From: JBBQZL01 sp038207745
GTDB taxonomy: Bacteria; Actinomycetota; Thermoleophilia; Solirubrobacterales; 70-9
Assembly (NCBI GenBank): GCA_038207745.1
Contig: JBBQZL010000049.1
Location: 1-13,781 of the forward strand
Direction of reading: 5' to 3'
DNA: 13,781 bases
Below the pieces are notes generated by a model that saw nothing but the letters and a program-made list of their open reading frames with translations, had not been told where the DNA came from and did not search any database. Made by a program: the position numbers and the translations under genes. Positions within the stretch are counted from its first letter, which is position 1, and each line of letters opens with the position of its first letter. This document shows positions 1 to 6,063 of this stretch, piece after piece.

Positions 1-64
1 CTTGGAAGGCTTCTGTGCAACCACAACACTTCGCCCGCGGACCCGGCGATTATAGGTCGCGGGG

Positions 65-93
65 TTCAAGCGGGCGCACAGATGGCGGATACT
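65..93 (+). promoter_or_regulatory. Candidate promoter of the beta-propeller lipoprotein gene
   Basis: A -35-like TTCAAG (65-70) and a -10-like GATACT (88-93) are separated by 17 bp. Seven bases separate the -10 from the GTG at 101, so the transcript would start at or just before the start codon (leaderless). No Shine-Dalgarno sequence precedes the GTG. The hexamers are only partial matches to consensus; the spacing and the recurrence of this layout elsewhere in the window are the main support. Confidence 0.4.
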
Positions 94-100
94 CGCTGGA

Positions 101-1354
101 GTGAACCTCCGAACCATCGCCCCGTCCCGCCAACTCGCAGCGGCCCTGCTCGGCTGTGCAGCACTTGTGGTTGCCGGATGCGGCGAGAAGCCGGAGTCGA
201 ATCCGAGCACAGCTGCAGGCACCGGGGCAGGCACCAGCACCGTCCCGGGTAAGTCCGCAAACAACCCCGATACCGACTGGCCGCTGTTCGGCCGGACCGA
301 GCAGCGCACCCAATTCCTGCCGGCCCCGGACAACCTCAATCCGCCGCTGAGGCAGCTCTGGCAGTTCAACGACCGGGCCCTGCTCGAGTTTCCGCCGGCG
401 ATCTTCGATGGGGTCGCCTACCTCGCGGACAAGTACGGCGACGTAAGGGCGATCCGGCTCAGCGACCAGAAGGTCCTCTGGGATATCCAGAAGCAGAGGC
501 GAAACGTCGGCCCACCCAGCGACGTGACGGCGCCGACCTACTCGGACGGGCGGGTCTATGTCGCATTTGAGAATGGAACGCTCGCCGCTCTCGATGCCGC
601 ATCCGGCAAGGTCGATTGGAAGCGCGATATTCACAGCCAGCTCCAGTCATCGCCGTTGGTCGTCGGCAAGACCGTCTACATCGGTTCCGACAAGACGAAC
701 CTCTATGCGCTGGATGCGAACGACGGCAAGGTCAGGTGGGCCTTCAACTCCCCCAACCCGATCAAAGCCAGCCCCAGCTTTGACCGTGGCAGTGTCTTCG
801 TCGCCGACTACGGCGGCGGAATGTTCGCGATCGACGCGAAGACCGGAAGACTCAGGTGGCGGACAAACACGACCAAGATCGCGCCGTTTGGGGACGGAGG
901 CTTTTACTCCTCTCCGGCGATCGCGTTCGAGAATGTCTACGCCGCCCGCGATGACGGAACGGTCTACGCATTCGACGAGCGCACCGGCAGGAAGGTCTGG
1001 TCATACGAGACCGGCCAGGACATCTACGGTTCTCCGGCGCTGGCGAAGGTTCCCGGCACCGAGCCGACCGTCTACATCGGCTCCTATGACAACAACCTCT
1101 ACGCGTTGAATGCAAAGTCCGGCAAGAAGGAGTGGTCATTCGATGTCGGTGGCCAGATACCGGGGACCGCGACGGTGGTCGGGCACACGGTCTACACCTC
1201 GAGTTTCGAGACCCAGAAGTCGATCGGCATCGACCTCCACAGCCACGAGCAGACCTTCGAGATCCCGTCACCGGGCTACACGCCGATGGTCTCCGACGGA
1301 AGGAACCTCTACGTCGTCGGCTACTTCACCCTCCACGCGATGACGCCGAAGTAG
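101..1354 (+). CDS. PQQ-binding-like beta-propeller lipoprotein (BamB-like repeats)
   Basis: Predicted 417-residue exported lipoprotein. The N-terminus has a hydrophobic segment ending in a lipobox V-A-G-C with the lipidated cysteine at residue 27. A Ser/Thr/Gly/Pro-rich linker (about 28-58) follows, then a repeat domain to the end. The repeats have the form VY-x-(G/A/S)-x-x-x-x-x-(L/V)-(Y/F)-A-(L/I/F)-D-x-x-(T/S/N)-G-K-x-x-W; about seven blades can be counted, for example those containing VYIGSDKTNLYALDANDGK and VYIGSYDNNLYALNAKSGK. This is the PQQ/quinoprotein-like propeller fold shared with BamB, where it is usually a protein-interaction scaffold. I see no enzyme domain, so dehydrogenase activity is not supported. 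In a Gram-positive-type cell it would sit on the outer face of the membrane. The start is a GTG chosen because it gives a complete signal peptide; no SD is visible. The gene is monocistronic: an opposing tRNA follows. The exact role is unknown. Confidence 0.88.
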   Translation: MNLRTIAPSRQLAAALLGCAALVVAGCGEKPESNPSTAAGTGAGTSTVPGKSANNPDTDWPLFGRTEQRTQFLPAPDNLNPPLRQLWQFNDRALLEFPPAIFDGVAYLADKYGDVRAIRLSDQKVLWDIQKQRRNVGPPSDVTAPTYSDGRVYVAFENGTLAALDAASGKVDWKRDIHSQLQSSPLVVGKTVYIGSDKTNLYALDANDGKVRWAFNSPNPIKASPSFDRGSVFVADYGGGMFAIDAKTGRLRWRTNTTKIAPFGDGGFYSSPAIAFENVYAARDDGTVYAFDERTGRKVWSYETGQDIYGSPALAKVPGTEPTVYIGSYDNNLYALNAKSGKKEWSFDVGGQIPGTATVVGHTVYTSSFETQKSIGIDLHSHEQTFEIPSPGYTPMVSDGRNLYVVGYFTLHAMTPK

Positions 1355-1369
1355 CGCCGGTGCGCGGCG
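1355..1369. terminator. GC-rich hairpin between converging gene and tRNA
   Basis: CGCCG (1355-1359) and CGGCG (1365-1369) form a 5-bp stem with a 5-nt loop. It lies directly after the lipoprotein stop codon and before the 3' end of the opposing tRNA-Trp gene, so it could act for both transcripts. No T-tract follows on either strand, so it is not a classical intrinsic terminator. Confidence 0.3.
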
Positions 1370-1375
1370 GGATGA

Positions 1376-1449
1376 CGGGGCAGCCAGGACTCGAACCTGG
1401 AATCGTCGGCTTTGGAGACCGATGCCTTAGCCAGTTGGGCCACTGCCCC
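1376..1449 (-). tRNA. tRNA-Trp (anticodon CCA)
   Basis: Read on the minus strand, a 74-nt cloverleaf folds. The acceptor GGGGCAG pairs with CTGCCCC, and the T arm has the loop TTCGAGT between CCAGG and CCTGG. The anticodon stem TCGGT/GCCGA carries the loop CTCCAAA, with CCA at the anticodon position. The discriminator base is G, as is usual for bacterial tRNA-Trp. The 3' CCA is not encoded (TCATC follows), so it must be added by tRNA nucleotidyltransferase. In many actinobacteria tRNA-Trp lies next to secE-nusG; here it stands alone between two genes of the opposite strand. Confidence 0.95.
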
Positions 1450-1474
1450 TCATTGCTGCTTTGCTGCGGTGGCA

Positions 1475-1480
1475 ATCCTA
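1475..1480 (-). promoter_or_regulatory. Candidate -10 element of tRNA-Trp
   Basis: On the minus strand TAGGAT lies 25 nt upstream of the mature tRNA 5' end, which leaves room for a short 5' leader removed by RNase P. I found no convincing -35 hexamer at the usual distance. Confidence 0.3.
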
Positions 1481-1501
1481 GCCTGCCGGGTTATGGAAGG
1501 T

Positions 1502-1531
1502 TTGCCGGATCCGCGAGAGCGCGAGTAGTGT
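1502..1531 (+). promoter_or_regulatory. Candidate promoter of the FAD oxidoreductase/beta-helix operon
   Basis: TTGCCG (1502-1507) and TAGTGT (1526-1531) are spaced by 18 bp. The -10 ends 7 bp before the ATG at 1539, again a leaderless arrangement. An 8-bp palindrome CGGATCCG (1506-1513) overlaps the end of the -35. The purine run GGAAG touches the ATG directly and is too close to act as an SD. Confidence 0.4.
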
Positions 1532-1538
1532 CCGGAAG

Positions 1539-2858
1539 ATGAGCATACGGGCCGCTGTGATCGGGGCTGGACCAGCGGGCTGCGCCGCTGCGCATCAGCT
1601 TGGCAAGGCCGGACGCGATGTGGTGATCTTCGAGCGGGCCGAGACGGTTGGAGGCCGGGCCACGTCATGGCGCAAGGACGGAATCGTCGTCGACTCCGGA
1701 GCCGGCTTCTTCACCAACTTCTACCCCACCCTGAGCCGGCTTCTCGGCGAGCTTCGGATCACCGGCGAGGTCACGCCCCTGTCTCGGCGAAACGTACTTG
1801 TCAACGGTGACCAGGAGGTCGAGTTCGTGCTCGGCTCGGTGCGCTCCTTCCTCGCAAACCCGTTCGTGGGTGCGCCCGGCAAGTTCCGGATGGCGTCCCG
1901 CACCGCGGTGGCCGCGGTTCGCCATCGCGGCCTCGAGCTCGCCTCGCCCGAGTCGCTGGCAGCCCTTGACGACCGCTCGATCGAAGACGAGGCGATCGCG
2001 ACCATGGGCGAGCAGGCATACGACTTTCTGGTTCGCCCCGGGGTCGAGCCATTCTGGTATTTCTCATGCGCCGAGGTCTCGCGCTCTCTGTTTCTGGCCC
2101 TGCAGTCCAGGGCGCCGACCGCGAAGTTCTTCACGATGCGGGATGGAATGGACTCGATCGCCACCGCCCTCAGCGCCGGACATGGGCTCAGGCTCGGCGT
2201 CGAGGTCACCGAGGTCGTGCCCGACGGCGATGGTGTCAGCGTCGACGGTGAGTGCTTTGACGAGGCGGTCGTGGCGACCACTGCCGACGTGACCCGGCGC
2301 ATCGTCTCCGAAGATCTCCTCGATACAGGTCTCGGATCCTTCGTCGAGTCCCAGCGATACGTCGCCAACCTCCATGCCTGCTTCCGTGTCCGGCGCGATG
2401 CGTGCCCACCCGAGAGCGGCCGCTTCCCGTGTGGCCCCGGCGAGTGGCCGGTCGCCGCGATCTCCTTCAACAGCCACAAGGATCAGGGGTCACCGCCACC
2501 GGATGATGAGGTGGTCAGCGTCTTCCTCGGCGCCGGCGAAAGTGCCTCGCTCGTGTCCGCACCCGAGGATGAGCAGTTCCGGCGTGCCTGGGAGCTGGCG
2601 CAGGCGTTCTGCCCCTACCTGCCGATCGAGTCGCGGCCGCTGTGGTGCGCGATGCGCGAACGGGCGATCCCGATTCATGAAGTAGGCCGATATCGACTCG
2701 CGGCGGCGGCCCAGAACCGGCAACGAGGCCCAGTGGTTCTCGCGGGCGACTACCTGTCGACGGCGACCGTCGACGGGGCGCTCAGCTCCGGCATTCGAGC
2801 CGCCGAGAGACTCTGCATCCCGGGTCACGATCGGGTTCCCGCCGTGGTGGGCGGATGA
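1539..2858 (+). CDS. FAD-dependent amine-oxidase/protoporphyrinogen-oxidase-like oxidoreductase
   Basis: Predicted cytoplasmic flavoprotein of 439 residues. The N-terminal Rossmann dinucleotide-binding motif G-A-G-P-A-G is at residues 9-14, with an acidic strand end at Glu32 for the FAD ribose. The V-G-G-R-A motif (37-41) is typical of the amine oxidase/HemY/phytoene desaturase superfamily. Near the C-terminus the second FAD motif L-A-G-D-Y (401-405) leads into the helix A-T-V-D-G-A-L-x-S-G-x-x-A-A, the usual end of these enzymes. The substrate is not readable from sequence: protoporphyrinogen, carotenoid-like or amine substrates are all possible. With no heme-pathway gene nearby I would not name it hemY. 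Its stop overlaps the start of the beta-helix gene by 4 bp (ATGA), so the two are translationally coupled. Length is normal for the family. Confidence 0.85.
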   Translation: MSIRAAVIGAGPAGCAAAHQLGKAGRDVVIFERAETVGGRATSWRKDGIVVDSGAGFFTNFYPTLSRLLGELRITGEVTPLSRRNVLVNGDQEVEFVLGSVRSFLANPFVGAPGKFRMASRTAVAAVRHRGLELASPESLAALDDRSIEDEAIATMGEQAYDFLVRPGVEPFWYFSCAEVSRSLFLALQSRAPTAKFFTMRDGMDSIATALSAGHGLRLGVEVTEVVPDGDGVSVDGECFDEAVVATTADVTRRIVSEDLLDTGLGSFVESQRYVANLHACFRVRRDACPPESGRFPCGPGEWPVAAISFNSHKDQGSPPPDDEVVSVFLGAGESASLVSAPEDEQFRRAWELAQAFCPYLPIESRPLWCAMRERAIPIHEVGRYRLAAAAQNRQRGPVVLAGDYLSTATVDGALSSGIRAAERLCIPGHDRVPAVVGG

Positions 2859-4435
2859 ATCCGCGGGTCAGACCTGCCGTGCTTGCCGCCACGGCCGCGA
2901 TGCTGTTGGCGTGCTCAGCGGGTGCCGGAGTGGCCGCCGCAGAGGTTCACCACCTCAACTGCTCGGCAATCGAGGCAGGCTCCGGATCCGCCGAGAGCCC
3001 GCTCAACACGCTCGGCGCCGCAAACGCGGTCATGCTCGGCCCGGGCGACCGGTTGCTGATCAAGCGGGGCACCACGTGCACAGGGCTCCTGGCGCCGCAG
3101 GGATCCGGCTCCCCGGAGTCCCCGATCGTGGTCGGCGCCTATGGCTGGGGCCCGAAGCCGAGGATCGTCGGCACCGGCCCAGACGTGTTGCTGATCTCAG
3201 ACTCCAGCAACCTGATCGCCCAGGACCTCGATGTCTCCAACCCTGGCGACGCCCCGCCGCTCGGCGAATTCACCTCGATCCGCAGGGGCATCCAGGTCGT
3301 CGCGGCCGCCGACACGGTCAGCAATGTCACGATCCGGTGGATGAGCGTCCATGACATCGCAGGAGACCTGAACAAGGACATCAACGGCAGCGCCGGGATC
3401 CAGATCAGCGCCACGGGGGCACCACCGGTGCGATTCGACGACCTCTTGATCGAGCACAACCGGATCAACTACGTCTCCCGCAGCGGTATCTCGATCTTCG
3501 GGACCAACGACCCCAATCGGCCGGCAAGTGCGAAGGACTCATGGCCCAATGCATCGATGGGCGTCGTCGTGCGGGGAAATCGAATCGATCAGATCGCCGG
3601 CGACGGGATCGTGCCCCGCGGCACGGACGGGGCGATCGTCGAGGACAACGTGGTCAGCCACGGCAACCTCAGCGGGCGCGAGATCTTTGACCCGCGCGGG
3701 TCGGTCTGCAATGCCGGGATCTGGACCTTTCACTCGATCAACACCCTGATCCAGCGCAACGAGGTATTCGGGATGGAGTTCAACGGCTGCGACGGGACCG
3801 GCTATGACATCGATTATCGCCAGGACGGAACCGTGATCCAGTTCAACTACAGCCACAACAACGAGGGCGGCTTCGTTCTGCTCTGCTCCGCCAACGACAT
3901 TCACTCGGCCGAAGTCCGTTTCAACCTCAGCGTCAACGACGGCACGACGATCAACGAGGCTCCCTGCAAGATCGACGAGGGCGTGATCGGAACCCTCGAC
4001 GGGATGCGCTTCTACAACAACACCGTCGTTGCACCCAGACCCGGCACGACCCTGGAGCTGACCCCGCTCGAGGCGATGATCGCGCCGGGCAGCTTCGAGT
4101 TCCGCAACAACCTGATCTACGGAACGACCAGCCGGACGACGCCGATGCCGTGCGGCGACAACTGCTCCAACAACCTCTTCCACAATCTGCCGCCGTCCGG
4201 ACTTGCGGCGATCACCTCAAATCCCAGACTTCTGAATCCGAAGAAGCATGGCCCGGGCCGCCTCCGGGTGGGCGGCGGCTTCAAGCTCGGTCGGCGCTCG
4301 CCCGCTCGCAAGGCGGGCGTCCGCGTGGGTGGAACCCCGTCACGCGACTTCTTCGGTCACAAGTGGGCGACCAAAAAACGTCCGTCGATTGGTCTTGATC
4401 AGTCAGCCCGGATCAAGAAGCGCAGGCATAGGTGA
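2855..4435 (+). CDS. Secreted right-handed parallel beta-helix repeat protein
   Basis: Predicted exported protein of 526 residues. The signal peptide has basic residues at 4 and 6 and a hydrophobic core at about 8-19. It can be read either as signal peptidase I type (A-A-A at 27-29) or as a lipobox L-L-A-C with Cys20. The mature part shows pectate-lyase-like beta-helix coils, with many N-x-(I/V/F)-x-x-N and 'VxxNxIxx' turns such as VVRGNRID, VEDNVVSHGN, IQRNEVFG and IQFNYSHNN. It ends in the layout common to such proteins, an SPA-x-x-AGV block followed by a DFFG block. Eight cysteines lie in the mature chain, consistent with an extracytoplasmic, disulfide-bonded protein. A basic tail (IKKRRHR) closes it. 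Such folds serve polysaccharide lyases, hydrolases or surface proteins; no catalytic set can be assigned. The start overlaps the upstream stop (ATGA), which supports coupling to the oxidoreductase. Confidence 0.85.
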   Translation: MNPRVRPAVLAATAAMLLACSAGAGVAAAEVHHLNCSAIEAGSGSAESPLNTLGAANAVMLGPGDRLLIKRGTTCTGLLAPQGSGSPESPIVVGAYGWGPKPRIVGTGPDVLLISDSSNLIAQDLDVSNPGDAPPLGEFTSIRRGIQVVAAADTVSNVTIRWMSVHDIAGDLNKDINGSAGIQISATGAPPVRFDDLLIEHNRINYVSRSGISIFGTNDPNRPASAKDSWPNASMGVVVRGNRIDQIAGDGIVPRGTDGAIVEDNVVSHGNLSGREIFDPRGSVCNAGIWTFHSINTLIQRNEVFGMEFNGCDGTGYDIDYRQDGTVIQFNYSHNNEGGFVLLCSANDIHSAEVRFNLSVNDGTTINEAPCKIDEGVIGTLDGMRFYNNTVVAPRPGTTLELTPLEAMIAPGSFEFRNNLIYGTTSRTTPMPCGDNCSNNLFHNLPPSGLAAITSNPRLLNPKKHGPGRLRVGGGFKLGRRSPARKAGVRVGGTPSRDFFGHKWATKKRPSIGLDQSARIKKRRHR

Positions 4436-4483
4436 GATACCGGGCGCCTGATCGGACGGTCTGTCCGCCGGGACGAACCTGCG

Positions 4484-4495
4484 GCTCAACGTTGA
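4484..4495. repeat. 12-bp perfect palindrome upstream of the DHFR-family gene
   Basis: CTCAACGTTGAG is fully self-complementary and ends 2 bp before the AGGAGG ribosome binding site of the next gene. Its position fits an operator between promoter and RBS, but no regulator gene is adjacent and a second copy was not seen. Confidence 0.35.
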
Positions 4496-4497
4496 GA

Positions 4498-4503
4498 AGG
4501 AGG
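4498..4503 (+). promoter_or_regulatory. Shine-Dalgarno AGGAGG that points to an ATC start
   Basis: A perfect AGGAGG is followed by 8 nt and then ATC at 4512. The nearest canonical in-frame start, GTG at 4527, is 23 nt away, too far for efficient initiation. This is one of the few strong SD sequences in the window, so its placement is informative about the real start. Confidence 0.7.
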
Positions 4504-4511
4504 GGGCTCTC

Positions 4512-5096
4512 ATCGGCAAGCTCAATGTGACCAACCACCTGACACTCGACGGTGTCATGCAGGCTCCAGGGGGCCCTGACGAAGATCGCCGAGGCGGGTT
4601 TGAGCACGGAGGCTGGGCGAGGCCCTACAACGACGAAGTGATGGCAGCCGTGATGAGTGACGGCATGACGGGCGAAGGAGCCCTCCTATTCGGGCGACGA
4701 ACCTACGCGCAGTTTGCCGCGTTCTGGCCCAGTCAGCCGGACGACAATCCGTTCGCCGCAGTGCTCAACAACCGCCGCAAGTACGTCGCCTCGACGACGC
4801 TCGGGGAACCCCTGCAATGGAACAACTCCGTGCTCCTGATCGGAGACGTTCCGGAGGCTGTCTCCCGGATCAAGGAGGAGTCGGGCGAGGACATCGTCAT
4901 CCTCGGCAGCGGGGAGCTGATCCGGTCACTGATGCCGGACAACCTGATTGACGAGTACCTGCTCTCGATTCATCCGCTTGTCCTGGGTTCGGGCCGGCGC
5001 CTCTTCGACGGCGGCGGCGCACCCGCGAATCTCCAGCTTGTCGACTCGACGCCGACCACGACCGGAGTGATCATCGCGCGCTACCGACCGACCTAG
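4512..5096 (+). CDS. DHFR-family / RibD C-terminal-domain reductase
   Basis: Predicted 194-residue cytoplasmic protein of the 'dihydrofolate reductase family' (RibD_C fold), a group of small NAD(P)H-dependent reductases mostly of unknown substrate. Visible marks are the first strand and loop K-L-N-V-T-N-H-L-T-L-D-G-V-M-Q-A-P-G, the LLFGRRTY helix start, the nucleotide-site segment I-L-G-S-G-E-L, and I-H-P-L-V-L-G-S-G-R-R-L-F near the end. I place the start at an ATC codon (4512). It lies 8 nt after a perfect AGGAGG, and it restores the family's usual opening (M-G-K-L-x-V-T). A GTG at 4527 is the canonical alternative (189 residues) but would cut into the first beta strand and has no SD. The family assignment is firm; the substrate is unknown and true folate reduction is not implied. 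Confidence 0.85.
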   Translation: MGKLNVTNHLTLDGVMQAPGGPDEDRRGGFEHGGWARPYNDEVMAAVMSDGMTGEGALLFGRRTYAQFAAFWPSQPDDNPFAAVLNNRRKYVASTTLGEPLQWNNSVLLIGDVPEAVSRIKEESGEDIVILGSGELIRSLMPDNLIDEYLLSIHPLVLGSGRRLFDGGGAPANLQLVDSTPTTTGVIIARYRPT

Positions 5097-5121
5097 CCGG
5101 AGTTGCGGCCGGCGACTTCAA

Positions 5122-5205
5122 TGCGGACGAGAGGACTCGAACCTCCACACCCTCTCGGGTACCAGGACCTAAACCTGGCGCGTCTACCAGTTCCGCCACG
5201 TCCGC
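5122..5205 (-). tRNA. tRNA-Leu (anticodon TAG)
   Basis: On the minus strand an 84-nt class II tRNA folds. The acceptor GCGGACG pairs with CGTCCGC, and the anticodon stem CCAGG/CCTGG holds the loop TTTAGGT with TAG at the anticodon position. A long variable arm (ACCCGAGAGGGT) and the T loop TTCGAGT are present. The discriminator is A, as expected for leucine. It reads CUA, and through wobble other CUN codons. No CCA is encoded. Confidence 0.95.
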
Positions 5206-5261
5206 GGGATGATCAGGATTGCAGTTTGCCGAACCAGGGACTGAACGCAGTCTTAATGCAA

Positions 5262-5287
5262 TCTCCCGCGCACGCGTCGGCGGGAGA
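5262..5287. promoter_or_regulatory. 26-bp operator-like dyad upstream of the 4-TM gene
   Basis: The outer half-sites TCTCCCGC (5262-5269) and GCGGGAGA (5280-5287) are perfect inverted repeats, and the centre ACGCGT (5272-5277) is itself a palindrome. In all, 22 of 26 positions are symmetric. The dyad ends 3 bp before the -10-like TATGAT (5291-5296) and covers the space where a -35 and spacer would lie. A repressor operator, or an activator site replacing a weak -35, is the natural reading. As DNA lying upstream of the predicted transcription start it is unlikely to act as an RNA hairpin for this gene. Confidence 0.5.
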
Positions 5288-5290
5288 ATC

Positions 5291-5296
5291 TATGAT
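5291..5296 (+). promoter_or_regulatory. -10 element TATGAT of the 4-TM membrane protein gene
   Basis: TATGAT matches the TATAAT consensus at 5 of 6 positions and lies 8 nt upstream of the ATG at 5305, giving a predicted leaderless transcript. No -35 match is found at 16-18 bp; that region is occupied by the dyad at 5262-5287. Confidence 0.5.
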
Positions 5297-5304
5297 CGTT
5301 GGCG

Positions 5305-5841
5305 ATGTCAGTCGGAGAGGTCAAGCCCGGGTACGAACTCTGGCGGCCCAACAGGGAGAAACCAGAGTCAATTACGACGAAGATAATCGTCGTTGCTCTG
5401 CTGCTCATTTCCGCGGTGCTGATCAGCCTTGTCACAATCGGCGGTTGGCCTCTCCTGAGAGGCGGCCTCTCGATGGGGATCATCTGCATGATCTTTGCAA
5501 TCCTCGACCTGGCCTTCGCCTACGCTGTCTCCAAGTGGACTCGCGGCGTATTGCCGGTCGTAGCCGCATTCGCGATCCTGCTGGTGATCTTCTGCGCGGT
5601 CGCCGTCCCGACCTGGTTCGGAAGGGACAAGGTCGGCTTCGAAGAGGCCCTGATCCCGACACCAATGCTCGGGCTGCTGACGGCGCTCCTGATTCCGATC
5701 CAGATCTTTCTGATGATCGCCGCCGTATTCGCCTTCAACCAGGAGTGGCACGTCGAGGAGGAGCGCCCGATCGGCTCCGGGTCCGACTACGGTGCCGGTG
5801 CATCGCCGGCCGAGGGCGACGTTCCGCCGCTCCCCGCGTAG
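5305..5841 (+). CDS. Four-TM membrane protein of unknown function
   Basis: Predicted 178-residue integral membrane protein that I do not recognise. Four hydrophobic segments lie at about residues 24-44, 54-75, 80-103 and 119-144. A polar N-terminus (GYELWRPNREKPES) precedes them. The C-terminal tail is acidic then Gly/Ser/Pro-rich (EEERPIGSGSDYGAG...) and probably cytoplasmic. No catalytic or transport motif is evident. The start is ATG 5305, 8 nt after a TATGAT -10. A TTG at 5299 would add two residues but has no better signal. The gene is alone between two tRNA-Leu genes, so context gives no hint of a pathway. The regular TM pattern and the well-placed promoter make it a real gene. Confidence 0.75.
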   Translation: MSVGEVKPGYELWRPNREKPESITTKIIVVALLLISAVLISLVTIGGWPLLRGGLSMGIICMIFAILDLAFAYAVSKWTRGVLPVVAAFAILLVIFCAVAVPTWFGRDKVGFEEALIPTPMLGLLTALLIPIQIFLMIAAVFAFNQEWHVEEERPIGSGSDYGAGASPAEGDVPPLPA

Positions 5842-5923
5842 CTGTTGATTGAAGCCGCGTCAGAGGGAACCCGCGACTCCGCGACCGGCAATGCGCGACC
5901 GACATGGTTTGTGGCCTCAACCC

Positions 5924-5929
5924 TAGAAT
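5924..5929 (+). promoter_or_regulatory. -10 element of tRNA-Leu(CAA)
   Basis: TAGAAT (5 of 6 to consensus) ends 11 bp before the mature tRNA 5' end, a normal distance for a short 5' leader. A -35 is not clear; GACATG at 5901-5906 is at the right spacing but is a poor match. Confidence 0.45.
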
Positions 5930-5940
5930 GCGACGGGCAT

Positions 5941-6025
5941 GCGGCGGTGGCGGAATTAGGTATACGCGATGGATTCAAAATCCATTGCTCGAAAGGGCAT
6001 GTGGGTTCGATTCCCACCCGCCGCA
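5941..6025 (+). tRNA. tRNA-Leu (anticodon CAA)
   Basis: An 85-nt class II tRNA. The acceptor GCGGCGG (5941-5947) pairs with CCGCCGC (6018-6024), with discriminator A at 6025. The anticodon stem ATGGA/TCCAT holds the loop TTCAAAA with CAA at the anticodon position. The variable arm TGCTC-GAAA-GGGCA has a GNRA tetraloop, and the T arm is GTGGG-TTCGATT-CCCAC. It reads UUG codons. CCA is not encoded. The downstream peptidase gene starts 38 nt after it but has its own promoter-like sequence. Confidence 0.96.
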
Positions 6026-6030
6026 TTGCG

Positions 6031-6057
6031 TTGAGGGACTGATCCAGGCTGGATAAT
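6031..6057 (+). promoter_or_regulatory. Candidate promoter with dyad for the M28 peptidase gene
   Basis: TTGAGG (6031-6036) and GATAAT (6052-6057) form a -35/-10 pair with a short 15-bp spacer. GATAAT ends 6 nt before the GTG at 6064, giving a leaderless transcript. A 13-bp dyad ATCCAG-G-CTGGAT (6042-6054) lies across the end of the spacer and the first bases of the -10, where a repressor would block RNA polymerase. Confidence 0.4.
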
Positions 6058-6063
6058 CAACCG

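Noticed and set aside
1721..2479. A 252-codon minus-strand frame inside the FAD oxidoreductase
   Set aside because: It is antisense to an intact flavoenzyme with both FAD motifs; its composition is Ser/Arg/Thr-rich.
4393..4418. 8-bp inverted repeat TCTTGATC/GATCAAGA with a 10-nt loop as a terminator
   Set aside because: It lies inside the last codons of the beta-helix gene and is not followed by a T-tract on the + strand; it is probably a coding coincidence.
5299..5304. TTG start for the 4-TM protein
   Set aside because: It would add only two residues; the ATG at 5305 sits at a better distance from the -10 and gives a normal start.
5103..5852. A 249-codon + strand frame starting before tRNA-Leu(UAG)
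   Set aside because: It runs through a tRNA gene on the other strand and overlaps the 4-TM gene in another frame; its product is Arg-rich and featureless.
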